Source of the DNA: Corynebacterium phocae
GTDB lineage: Bacteria > Actinomycetota > Actinomycetes > Mycobacteriales > Mycobacteriaceae
Direction of reading: 5' to 3'
DNA: 64,000 nucleotides
NCBI RefSeq assembly: GCF_008693075.1
Contig: NZ_VXKJ01000030.1
Span: 62,001 to 126,000, forward strand
The notes under the pieces were generated by a model. That model was given only the letters and a program-made list of their open reading frames with translations. It did no database searches and had not been told where the DNA came from. The translations under genes were made by a program, and so were the position numbers. Positions 35,004 to 42,807 of the stretch are shown in pieces; position 1 is the first letter of the stretch; each line of letters starts with the position of its first letter.

Positions 35004-35393
35004 CTAGTCTGGCATGTTGATGAGCATGGCCGCGACGCGCTCAAAGTGGTCGCGCAGCATGTGCCGGTAGACCGGCGGGATGGTTTCCTCCTCAATGAGG
35101 GCCAGCGAGTTTTCCATCAGTTCCACCCAGCGGATGGCCGCCGCCCGGTCGATGGGGAAGGGGTGGTGGCGCATACGCAGCCGCGGGTGGCCGCGCCGCT
35201 CCTGATATTCGGTGGGACCACCCCAGTACTGCATAAGGAACCATTTGAGGCGGTTTGCGGCCCCCTCCATGTCATCGGCCGGGTACATGGGGCCCAAGAT
35301 GTCATCACCTGGGACCTGGGCGTAGAACCCGGACACCAGGCGGTCAAAGGTGGGTTCGCCGCCAATGGCTGCGTATACGGAATTATCGTTCAT
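35004..35393 (-). CDS. glbO: group II truncated haemoglobin
   Basis: A 129-residue trHbO binding haem and oxygen or NO. Diagnostic residues match M. tuberculosis trHbO: Tyr24 (B10), Tyr37 (CD1), proximal His76 in GHPRLRMRHHPF and Trp89 (G8). The segment FLMQYWGGPTEY is also conserved. ATG 35393 lies inside the end of the mscS gene (11-base overlap), so its translation is coupled to the channel gene. A TTG five codons upstream is an alternative start. Proposed roles in the family are oxygen chemistry near the respiratory chain or NO detoxification. Confidence 0.92.
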   Translation of the reverse strand: MNDNSVYAAIGGEPTFDRLVSGFYAQVPGDDILGPMYPADDMEGAANRLKWFLMQYWGGPTEYQERRGHPRLRMRHHPFPIDRAAAIRWVELMENSLALIEEETIPPVYRHMLRDHFERVAAMLINMPD

Positions 35394-36378
35394 CAGACTT
35401 GATACCAATGCCCTTCGGGTAGGGGGCGGAAATGCCCTTGTCCTTCATATCGTTCCATACGAAGCCGTGGACAAAGCGCTGCACGTCCCATTGGCGCCCG
35501 GGAAGGGTCTTGATGCTTACGCGGAAGCTGGCGTGATCGGTTTCGAAGACGGAGATTCCCTGAAACTTGGGGTCATCGAGGATGAGCCCACGGACCTCGT
35601 CGTGTTGGATGGCCGAAGTGACGGAGTCGTGGAGGAAGGCCTCTGCCTTGTCCGCGTCGTTGCTCAGGCTCAGCGGGATCTGCAGGCGGGCGATAGCAAA
35701 GTCGTTGGAGTGGTTGGCTACCTTCAAGATCTCACCGTTGCGGACGTACCACAAGGCACCGTCAATATCGCGCACGGTGGTGATTCGCAGCGTGATGTCT
35801 TCCACGTCGCCAAAGACGCCGTTGCCCAGGTCAACCACGTCACCTATCCCGTACTGGTCTTCAATGAGCATGAAGATTCCGCTGAGGAAATCTTTGACCA
35901 GGGATTGCGCACCGAAGCCTAGCGCCACGCCCACCACGCCGGCGGAGGCAATTAGCGGTGCCACGTTGACGTCTAGTTGGGACAAGATGGCAACCAGGGC
36001 CCAGGCCCAGACAAAAATTGCGGAGGCGGAGGAGGCCACGCTGGCTAGCGTTTGGATGCGGGCCACGCGACGGCTCTCCCGCGCCTTGGCCTGCAGGGCT
36101 ACTTCCGCACTGTAGTCGCGGGCCGGTCGCTCAGCGGAGGAGGGTTTGAGCGGTTTGGTGAGGGAGCGGCGGATCCCGTCAGCGCGTGAGGCCTTAGCCG
36201 CAGCTTTGCGGATAATCCGGCGCAGCAACCAGTGGGCTATCAGTGCAATGAGCACGATGAGCGCTATGGATATCGGGCGTTCGATTAGCCACGTTTGGGT
36301 CCAGTCGGACTGCCACCAGTTGTTGACGTGGTTTACGGCTTCCTGTGGATTGGGGATTTCATTGTTTGTAGTAGTCAT
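35383..36378 (-). CDS. small-conductance mechanosensitive channel, MscS family
   Basis: 331 residues from ATG 36378. There is one N-terminal membrane helix (ISIALIVLIALIAHWLLRRII), a charged linker, two more helices, and the MscS core: pore helix VGVALGFGAQSLVKDFLSGIF, then the beta domain (QYGIGDVVDLGNGVFGDVEDITLRIT) and the C-terminal alpha-beta domain. The C-terminal extension with an added helix that marks the glutamate-exporting MscCG is missing. So this is a general osmotic safety valve. It overlaps glbO and is divergent from an SDR gene 57 bp away. Confidence 0.92.
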   Translation of the reverse strand: MTTTNNEIPNPQEAVNHVNNWWQSDWTQTWLIERPISIALIVLIALIAHWLLRRIIRKAAAKASRADGIRRSLTKPLKPSSAERPARDYSAEVALQAKARESRRVARIQTLASVASSASAIFVWAWALVAILSQLDVNVAPLIASAGVVGVALGFGAQSLVKDFLSGIFMLIEDQYGIGDVVDLGNGVFGDVEDITLRITTVRDIDGALWYVRNGEILKVANHSNDFAIARLQIPLSLSNDADKAEAFLHDSVTSAIQHDEVRGLILDDPKFQGISVFETDHASFRVSIKTLPGRQWDVQRFVHGFVWNDMKDKGISAPYPKGIGIKSDER

Positions 36379-36435
36379 CGCCCCGCGATTGTACCGGGGA
36401 ATACCATTTTCCGTCATCCGGTTATGCTGGAATAC

Positions 36436-37098
36436 ATGAAATCTAAAATTGCAGTTGTCACCGGTGCTACCGGTGGTATGGGAACAGAAATTGTTGACAA
36501 CCTTTCCACAGATCATCATGTTTATGCGTTGTCGCGCAGCGCCAGTGGGCACTTTGCGGACAACCCGAATGTCACCGCTGTTGACGTGGATTTGGTGGAG
36601 GCCCTGGATGGCGGATATCCGCTCCCAAACCTTGAAAAAGTTGATGTTTTGGTACACGCGGCGGCCGGGGCGGAAAAGTTTTCTGTGGAATCTGCGGGCA
36701 TCGAAGATTGGCGTTTTTATATGGACCTCAACGTCCACGCCCCGGCCGTGTTGACCGCCACGTTGCTGCCCGCGTTGCGCGCGGCTGGCGGAACGGTCAT
36801 CTTTATCAACTCCGGTGCCGGGCGCCACTCTTACGCTGATAACGTGGTCTACGCCAGCACCAAGCACGCCCTGTACGCCGTGGCGGATTCCCTGCGGTTG
36901 GCGGAGGAAGAAATTCGCGTCTCTACCGTTGCCCCCGGCCCCACGGATACCCCCATGCTAGCGGGTTTAATGGATTATAAAAAAGATGAAGTTATAGCCC
37001 CCGTTGAGGTCGCTAATGCCATCCGATATGTGGTAGACGCTGGGAAGAGTGCCCAAATTACGGAGGTGCACGTTCGCCCCCGCGTGGAATTGAAATAG
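36436..37098 (+). CDS. short-chain dehydrogenase/reductase
   Basis: A classical SDR of 220 residues: VVTGATGGMG at 7-16, HAAAG at 74-78, Ser126 and Tyr139xxxLys143 (VYASTKHAL), and APGPTDTPM after the active site. The start is ATG 36436 (ATG 36424 in the same frame is possible). The cofactor-binding strand 2 ends in ALSRSAS with an arginine, hinting at NADP(H). The substrate is unknown. A GntR regulator gene begins 66 bp downstream on the same strand. Confidence 0.88.
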   Translation: MKSKIAVVTGATGGMGTEIVDNLSTDHHVYALSRSASGHFADNPNVTAVDVDLVEALDGGYPLPNLEKVDVLVHAAAGAEKFSVESAGIEDWRFYMDLNVHAPAVLTATLLPALRAAGGTVIFINSGAGRHSYADNVVYASTKHALYAVADSLRLAEEEIRVSTVAPGPTDTPMLAGLMDYKKDEVIAPVEVANAIRYVVDAGKSAQITEVHVRPRVELK

Positions 37099-37164
37099 AA
37101 ATTCATTTAAAACTTTGGGTGGACTTACTGTGCAAGTCTAGAGCTGGCAACCTAAAGTAGTAGT

Positions 37165-37875
37165 GTGACTTCAAACTCTCTCAATACTCACGCCTATCTT
37201 AAAATTTCTGATGATTTGCGTAGTCGGATCGAATCGGGCCTTCTCAAACCCGGTGACAAGTTCCCTACGGAACGCCAGCTAGTCGAGGAATTCGACGTAG
37301 CCCGCATGACAATCCGTCACGCTCTAGGAATTCTTGAAGATGATGGCCTCATTGACCGCCGCCGCGGCCGCTCCGGAGGAACCTTTGTTAGGGTGATTCC
37401 CCCCGTGGTCCAGCTAGGAGCCCCCATCAGTATCGAGCGGCAGCTTGAACAAGATGGGCACAGAGCTTCAACGCGCCAGGTAAGCGTTGAAACGCGCGAC
37501 GTACCTGGCCGCCTTGCTCCGCTGCTGGGACTTGAACGCGGGTCCCAGGTGTGGTTCCTGCGAAGGCTGCGCCTCTACGATGGTGAGGTTGTAAGCCTCA
37601 TGCGGCACTACCTCCCGGTGGAAAGATACCCGGACATCGCGGACTTGGACTTGGACGGCCCGCTGTACAAGTCCATCATCACTAAGCATGAGTCCGTGGT
37701 TCCCGTGATGCCAACCGGCATCCAGCAGGAGCTTTTGGGCGTGACGCGAACCCAGCCCTTGGTGCGGCTTGGCCGCATTATTTACAACCCCGCCGGTGAG
37801 CCCATTGACTACGTAGAGGAATTTGTCCATACGGATAAGATGAGCCTGCAAATCTGGGCCGACGTAGAAGTCTAG
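37165..37875 (+). CDS. GntR-family regulator, HutC/UTRA type
   Basis: A 236-residue regulator with an N-terminal winged helix (about 8-76: YLKISDDLRSRIESGLLKPGDKFPTERQL, ARMTIRHAL) and a C-terminal UTRA effector domain (about 95-230; MRHYLPVERYPDI, YNPAGEPIDYVEEFV). HutC-type members bind sugars, histidine-related or other small ligands. The start is GTG 37165 with a weak ribosome site. No transporter or catabolic operon adjoins, so the target may be itself or the SDR gene upstream. Confidence 0.9.
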   Translation: MTSNSLNTHAYLKISDDLRSRIESGLLKPGDKFPTERQLVEEFDVARMTIRHALGILEDDGLIDRRRGRSGGTFVRVIPPVVQLGAPISIERQLEQDGHRASTRQVSVETRDVPGRLAPLLGLERGSQVWFLRRLRLYDGEVVSLMRHYLPVERYPDIADLDLDGPLYKSIITKHESVVPVMPTGIQQELLGVTRTQPLVRLGRIIYNPAGEPIDYVEEFVHTDKMSLQIWADVEV

Positions 37876-37951
37876 GCGCTTGTCCTGCGGGGAGTCCCTA
37901 GAGGACAACGTTTGGTCCTTAGAGAATTCCCCGGAGGGCAGCGTTTGGCGG

Positions 37952-38335
37952 CTAGCGCGGGCCAAGGCCTAACAGCGCGCGCAGTTCGGAAGGTAGCGCG
38001 TGCGCGTAGTAGGGCAGTATCGTAGCGACCAGTGCCACCAACGACACCACAGTGGCAACAACCGCAAAGCCAACGGTCAATTCCTTCTCCTTACCCCTGG
38101 AGGAGTCCTCCCTGCCCGAGCTGGAGTCACTGTCATTGGGCGCTTTGGGCTGCGGCAGGCGTAAAAACCCCAGCGCCCGTAGTGTCGGTTGAGCAACAGC
38201 CCGGTTGTGCGAAATCTGGCTGTGCGAAATCTGGCCGGGCCCAACCGGGACGGGCAGGGCCGCAGCGGTTGGTGCGCTGATAAGGCCGGCGGAAAGTACA
38301 GCCGCAGCCGCAAGGGTACGGATATGGTTAAACAT
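37952..38335 (-). CDS. small exported protein with C-terminal membrane anchor, unknown function
   Basis: 127 residues from ATG 38335 (AGAAAG upstream). A signal peptide (IRTLAAAAVLSAGLISAPTAAA) is followed by a Pro/Gln linker containing QISHSQISH, a charged stretch (DSDSSSGREDSSRGKEKE) and one hydrophobic segment (VGFAVVATVVSLVALVATILPYYA). It carries no known domain. It could be a lineage-specific envelope protein. It is convergent with the GntR gene, 76 bp away. Confidence 0.65.
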   Translation of the reverse strand: MFNHIRTLAAAAVLSAGLISAPTAAALPVPVGPGQISHSQISHNRAVAQPTLRALGFLRLPQPKAPNDSDSSSGREDSSRGKEKELTVGFAVVATVVSLVALVATILPYYAHALPSELRALLGLGPR

Positions 38336-38461
38336 AATGAAGATCTTTCTTCTCTTAAAAGTGGTAATCGGGCCCACCCCGGGCCAGATAGAGGGAAGAG
38401 TCTTATCAACGCTGCAACGCCCCCCGCGCGGCAACTACTCATCAAGATACCCTAAAACGAA

Positions 38462-38500
38462 CACCGGCCGGGGAAATTTCCTGCAATTCCCCGGCCGGTG
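38462..38500. terminator. terminator downstream of pepN
   Basis: A 14-bp perfect stem CACCGGCCGGGGAA / TTCCCCGGCCGGTG with an 11-base loop, 29 bp past the pepN stop. It is symmetrical enough to act in both directions. Confidence 0.8.
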
Positions 38501-38528
38501 AACCCGCCGTCTTACCCCCGTGGGGCGC

Positions 38529-41030
38529 CTAGGCGGCGTCGAAGGTACGGTTGCGGAGCGCGCGGGCCGTGTGGTCACGCTCCTCAGTTACCGCGCGGCG
38601 CAGGCCGCTGGGGATATCCCGGGCCAAGAAGGCCTCGGCGCGGTCCAGGTTTTCCTGGGTAACATCCCAGGTGGGGAATAGCCCGCCCACGGTGGTCAGC
38701 GCGACCTCGTTGGAACCGGTATCCCAAAGCTTTTCCGCTACGTCGAAGAACTCCGCGGAGGGCAGCAGTTTTTCCGCGCCGGTGAAGGTAAGCCCCGCCA
38801 GCTTGGAGGTCAGGTCCCGGTTGCCCAGCCCGCCGGCCACGATTTCTTCCCACACGGCGCGCTTGGCGCCGGGCTCGTTGATGGCGGCCAGCGCCTTGAG
38901 CGAAGCCTGGTAGCCGGTGGCGGTGTTGTCGCGCTCAAGTTCGGCCGCAACGGCCGCCTGGGGGTCGGTGACGGAGGCATCGGCAATTAGTGCGGTGAGC
39001 ATCCGCCAGCGCAGGTTGGCATCGGAGGTTTCGGCCAGCTTTTCGTTCAAGAATTCGTACGTTGCCGGCGTGAGTTTGATCTCCGTCATGGCGCGCTGGT
39101 AGATGATGGCGCGCTCCGGATCAGCGGACTTGGCCCCGCTGAGCAGGCAGTCAGCCAGCTGGGTGTCCTCCTGCGCCCACTCCGGGTCGGCGAACCGGGT
39201 TTGGGCGGTGACGGCCTGTGAAATCAGCCGCTCTAACACCGCGAGCTCCGTTTCAGCCTGCGCGCCGCGGGCAACGAGTCCCACGAAGTCACGCGCGCGC
39301 ATGGAGGCCCCGCGCGTCATCTCCCAAGCCGCTGACCAGCACAAGGTGCGTGCCATGGGGTCTGAAAAGTCCGCGATGTGCTTTTTGACAAAATCCAGGC
39401 TCTCAGCATCAAATTCCAGGAGCGCGTAGGTGAGGTCATCGTCGTTAACAATCACCAGATCAGCTTCAATGCCGTTCATTTCATCTACCTCGGTCAGCTC
39501 CCCGCTGATATCCACCTCCACGCGGTGGGTGCGGACAACTTTGCCGTCCACCAGGCTATAAGCGCCGATGGCTATACGGTGGGTGCGCAGGGTGTCACCG
39601 GACTGAACTACGCTGAAGTCCTGGATTTTGCCTTCGTCGCGCACGAAGTCCGGCCGCAGCGTGTTGACCCCGGTGGTCTTTAGCCACTGGTTGGCCCAAA
39701 AACTCAAGTCGCGTCCCGATGCCTCCTCCAAGTGCCGCAGCAAGTCAGCAAAGGTGGCATTGCCCCAAGCGTGCTCGGTGAAGTGCCGGCGAACACCCGC
39801 CAGGAATTCCTCGCGGCCCACGTAGGCCTGCAGCTGCTTTAGCGCCGAGGCCCCCTTGGCGTAGGTGATGCCGTCAAAGTTTTGCTCCACAGTTTCAATA
39901 TCGGAGGCGTCCGTGGAAATGGGGTGGGTGGTGGGCAGCTGGTCTTGGCGGTAAGCCCCGGCCTTTTCCGTGTTAGCAAAGGTTACCCACGCGGTGTCGT
40001 ACTCGGTTTCTTCTGCCTGGGAGATTGCCGCAGCCCAGGTGGCAAAGGACTCGTTGAGCCACAAATCATCCCACCACTGCATGGTCACCAGGTCACCGAA
40101 CCACATGTGGGCTAGCTCGTGCAGCACGGTATCCGCGCGGAGCTCATACTGGTAGTGGGTGGCCTTGGACGTGAAGACGTATTCATCGCGGATGGTCACG
40201 CAACCGGCGTTTTCCATGGCACCGGCGTTGAACTCCGGGACAAAGATTTGGTCATACTTGCCAAAGGGGTAGGCAAATCCAAAGTTGCGGTGGTACCAGT
40301 CAAAGCCCTGTTTGGTCTCGGTGAACAGCCTCTCACTATCGAGGGCATCGGCAAGTGACGCGCGGCAGTAGATGCCCAGGGGAACTTCCAGCTTCTGTGC
40401 CGGCTTGCCCTCCGGGTGCGCGGTAAGTTCCCCCGTCCAGGTGTCTTCCACGCCCACGTACGGGCCGGCGCACAGCGCCACCAGGTAGGTAGATAGCTGG
40501 TAGTCAATCTCCGCGGTCCAGGTGTTGCCGGAGCGCGTGACGGGGGAGTTGGTTATCACGGTCCAGTTTTCCGGGGTAGTAAAGCGCAGCGAGTACGTGG
40601 CTTTGAGATCCGGCTGGTCAAAGCAGGCGAAAACGCGCTTGGCGTCCGCGGTTTGAAACTGGGTGTAGAGGTAAGTTTCTCCATCTGCGGGATCGGTAAA
40701 GCGGTGCAGGCCCTCGCCGGTGCGGGAGTAGGAAATTGCGGCTTCTACCTCAAGCGTGTGGCTGCCTTCTGAAAGCGAGTGCAGGGGGATTCCGGCCTTG
40801 GCGGAGTAGTAGCTCACCGGTAGTGCTTCGCCGTCCAGGCGGGCGCTGCGCAGCTCATCGGCCCGCAAATCAATGAAGGTGGACCCTTTCTTTTTCACTT
40901 CAAATTCAACCACCGTCCGGGAGTTAAACTTTTCTTCTCCGGTGAGGTCTAGGTCAATTGTGTAGTGGTTGACCTGCAACATCTCGCTGCGCTGCTGCGC
41001 CTCGGTACGGGTGAGATTGATCGAGCTCAT
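38529..41030 (-). CDS. pepN: aminopeptidase N (M1 metallopeptidase)
   Basis: A zinc aminopeptidase of 833 residues removing N-terminal amino acids from peptides in the cytoplasm. The substrate-recognition motif GAMEN is at 270-274 and the zinc site HELAH at 304-308 with Glu327 (NESFA). The C-terminal ERAP1-like helical domain is complete. Strong ribosome site AAGGAGG before ATG 41030. It is divergent from the nitroreductase-like gene. Synteny with M. tuberculosis Rv2467 (pepN) next to Rv2466c and Rv2465c is retained. Confidence 0.95.
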   Translation of the reverse strand: MSSINLTRTEAQQRSEMLQVNHYTIDLDLTGEEKFNSRTVVEFEVKKKGSTFIDLRADELRSARLDGEALPVSYYSAKAGIPLHSLSEGSHTLEVEAAISYSRTGEGLHRFTDPADGETYLYTQFQTADAKRVFACFDQPDLKATYSLRFTTPENWTVITNSPVTRSGNTWTAEIDYQLSTYLVALCAGPYVGVEDTWTGELTAHPEGKPAQKLEVPLGIYCRASLADALDSERLFTETKQGFDWYHRNFGFAYPFGKYDQIFVPEFNAGAMENAGCVTIRDEYVFTSKATHYQYELRADTVLHELAHMWFGDLVTMQWWDDLWLNESFATWAAAISQAEETEYDTAWVTFANTEKAGAYRQDQLPTTHPISTDASDIETVEQNFDGITYAKGASALKQLQAYVGREEFLAGVRRHFTEHAWGNATFADLLRHLEEASGRDLSFWANQWLKTTGVNTLRPDFVRDEGKIQDFSVVQSGDTLRTHRIAIGAYSLVDGKVVRTHRVEVDISGELTEVDEMNGIEADLVIVNDDDLTYALLEFDAESLDFVKKHIADFSDPMARTLCWSAAWEMTRGASMRARDFVGLVARGAQAETELAVLERLISQAVTAQTRFADPEWAQEDTQLADCLLSGAKSADPERAIIYQRAMTEIKLTPATYEFLNEKLAETSDANLRWRMLTALIADASVTDPQAAVAAELERDNTATGYQASLKALAAINEPGAKRAVWEEIVAGGLGNRDLTSKLAGLTFTGAEKLLPSAEFFDVAEKLWDTGSNEVALTTVGGLFPTWDVTQENLDRAEAFLARDIPSGLRRAVTEERDHTARALRNRTFDAA

Positions 41031-41118
41031 GGAAAGTTCCTCCTTGAATTGACGTCATGGTTCTGCAAACCACAGTAGTCTGGTGGCACCAATTGCCCCA
41101 GATTTTAAGGAGATCAAG

Positions 41119-41745
41119 ATGGAAACCGTGCAATTTTGGTTTGACTGCACTTGCCCGTTTGCGTGGGTTACTTCCCGGTGGATCAAGGAAGTGGAAAAGG
41201 TTCGTGATATCCGGGTGGAATTTAGGCCCATGTCCCTTTCCGTCCTCAACGAAGGCCGTGACTTGCCCGCTGACTATCTCCAGGCCATGGAGGCCGCGTG
41301 GGGGCCCGCCCGCGTTGCCGCCAAAATCTTCAGCCAGCAGCCGGAGAAGATTGACGCGTATTACACCGCCATGGGCAACCTCATCCACGGTGGGGGAGAA
41401 GGCGGCAAGAAGGGGTCTGGTGCCTATAAAGAGGTCATCGCCAAGGCCCTGGAAACCGCCGGCTTGCCAGCCTCTTTCGCGGAGGCAGCCGGCACCACTG
41501 AAATGGATGAGCAACTGCGGGCCTGCCACCAGGAAGCCATTGACCTGGTGGGCGATGACGTGGGAACCCCAGTCATCAAGCTGGGTGACACGGCTTTCTT
41601 TGGCCCCGTTATCACCCGCGTTCCGGAAGGTGAGGAGGCCGGGGAGCTCTTTGACGCCTCGCTCCGTCTAGCCCGCTACCCCTACTTCTTTGAGCTAAAA
41701 CGCAGCCGCACGGAAAGCCCGCAGGTGTCAGGCCGCCAGTTCTAG
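41119..41745 (+). CDS. DsbA-like mycothiol-dependent nitroreductase family protein (Rv2466c type)
   Basis: 208 residues from ATG 41119 (AAGGAG upstream). It is a thioredoxin fold with a helical insertion. It matches Rv2466c in VQFWFDCTCPFAWVTSRWI, VEFRPMSLSVLNE, DDVGTPVI, AFFGPVITRVPEGEEAG and the YPYFFELKR end. Rv2466c carries a CPWC active site; here it is Cys12-Pro-Phe-Ala15, so the second cysteine is absent, although Cys10 lies just before. A monothiol mechanism with mycothiol is the likely outcome. The gene has a strong terminator at its 3' end. Confidence 0.88.
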   Translation: METVQFWFDCTCPFAWVTSRWIKEVEKVRDIRVEFRPMSLSVLNEGRDLPADYLQAMEAAWGPARVAAKIFSQQPEKIDAYYTAMGNLIHGGGEGGKKGSGAYKEVIAKALETAGLPASFAEAAGTTEMDEQLRACHQEAIDLVGDDVGTPVIKLGDTAFFGPVITRVPEGEEAGELFDASLRLARYPYFFELKRSRTESPQVSGRQF

Positions 41746-41805
41746 CCCCCGCTTCCGGTAACAGCCTTGCCCGGTTTGCCGGGGTGAACTCTGGCGGGGC
41801 GGTTA

Positions 41806-41853
41806 AACCCTCAACATCGCCGCAAAATTCAGCGGCCGTTGAGGGTTCTTTTT
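41806..41853 (+). terminator. terminator of the nitroreductase-like gene
   Basis: Two stacked stems: AACCCTCAAC / GTTGAGGGTT (41806-41815 with 41838-41847) and inner GCCGC/GCGGC, followed by CTTTTT. Confidence 0.88.
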
Positions 41854-41881
41854 GCCCGTTGAGACGGTAGACTCTCAAAAC

Positions 41882-42355
41882 ATGCGTGTATATCTAGGAG
41901 CGGACCATGCTGGGTTCGAAATGAAAAACGTCGTTGCACAGCACCTGACTGACAAGGGACATGAGGTGATTGACTGCGGTGCCCACACTTACGACGCTGC
42001 GGATGATTACCCGGCTTTTTGTATCGCGGCGGCTCAGCGCACCGTGGATGACCCAGGTTCCCTAGGCATCGTTCTGGGCGGCTCCGGCAACGGTGAGCAA
42101 ATTGCCGCGAACAAGGTCAAGGGCGCACGCTGTGCGCTGGCGTGGTCGCCTGAAACCGCACGCCTGGCCCGTGAACACAACAACGCCCAGCTCATTGGCC
42201 TTGGCGGGCGTATGCACTCTGAGGAAGAGGCGCTGGCCATTGTGGACGCCTTCTTGGACCAGGAATGGTCCCGCGAGCCCCGCCACCAAAACCGTATTGA
42301 CATCATTGGGGATTATGAGCGCACTGGCATAGCGCCGGAAGTCCCAGAGGTTTAA
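41882..42355 (+). CDS. rpiB: ribose-5-phosphate isomerase B
   Basis: Interconverts ribose 5-phosphate and ribulose 5-phosphate in the pentose phosphate pathway. 157 residues of the RpiB/LacAB family: MRVYLGADHAGFEMK with Asp8 and His9, GIVLGGSGNGEQIAANK (the mycobacterial-type Ser/Gly in place of the E. coli catalytic Cys), and NAQLIGLGGRM. A -10-like TAGACT at 41868-41873 ends 8 bp before the ATG and there is no ribosome site, so the message may be leaderless. Terminator hairpin follows. Confidence 0.93.
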   Translation: MRVYLGADHAGFEMKNVVAQHLTDKGHEVIDCGAHTYDAADDYPAFCIAAAQRTVDDPGSLGIVLGGSGNGEQIAANKVKGARCALAWSPETARLAREHNNAQLIGLGGRMHSEEEALAIVDAFLDQEWSREPRHQNRIDIIGDYERTGIAPEVPEV

Positions 42356-42367
42356 AAAACTAACAAC

Positions 42368-42406
42368 GCCGCAATGCCGGTCTTTCAAGGGCTGGTGTTG
42401 CGGCTT
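42368..42406 (+). terminator. terminator of rpiB
   Basis: A stem GCCGCAA / TTGCGGC (42368-42374 with 42398-42404) with inner partial pairing, followed by TTCTTGCATTT. Confidence 0.6.
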
Positions 42407-42412
42407 CTTGCA

Positions 42413-42469
42413 TTTCATTGGAAGATAAAGCCCTAGCGGGCACGTTTTTCACGTTAGCTACCAATGAAC
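42413..42469. repeat. 57-bp intergenic element, copy B (inverted)
   Basis: Same element as at 11132-11188 but in the opposite orientation. It has 8-bp perfect terminal inverted repeats TTCATTGG/CCAATGAA and 47 of 57 identities to copy A with no gaps. A few further bases match outside on one side (TGG-Y-T). It lies between rpiB and the terminator of tRNA-Gly. Confidence 0.8.
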
Positions 42470-42525
42470 AGCCACTAGTTTCCAAAGATTCCTTGAAACT
42501 GAGACTCGGACGCGCAAACCAACAA

Positions 42526-42562
42526 CCCTCCTGTCCAAGAACGCGGTTCTCAGTCAGGAGGG
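42526..42562 (-). terminator. terminator of tRNA-Gly
   Basis: Stem CCCTCCTG/CAGGAGGG with inner AGAAC-GCG-GTTCT. On the minus strand it is followed by TTGTTGGTTT. Confidence 0.75.
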
Positions 42563-42593
42563 GCGAATGTCAACTATCTTTTAGTTGTTAAGT

Positions 42594-42668
42594 TGGAGGG
42601 AATGACGGGAATCGAACCCGCGTCTTCAGCTTGGAAAGCTGAGGTATTAGCCATTATACGACATTCCC
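42594..42668 (-). tRNA. tRNA-Gly (anticodon TCC)
   Basis: Acceptor GGGAATG/CATTCCC, anticodon loop TTTCCAA and T arm GCGGGTTCGATTCCCG; discriminator T. CCA is encoded at 42594-42596. Confidence 0.94.
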
Positions 42669-42807
42669 ATAGCCTCTAAGGCGGTGCCTTGAAGGTACGC
42701 CGGTAATCATAACCCACAACCCGGCTCAAGCAAAAACTGGGAACTAGGGGCGGGTTTGGGGCGTTGAATAGGGGAGGAAATAACCCCGAATAACTATCTG
42801 GAGCGCA

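Noticed and set aside
38086..38455. Alternative genes in other frames around the small exported protein
   Set aside because: They are Arg/Pro/Ser-rich, while the chosen frame has a proper signal peptide and membrane anchor.
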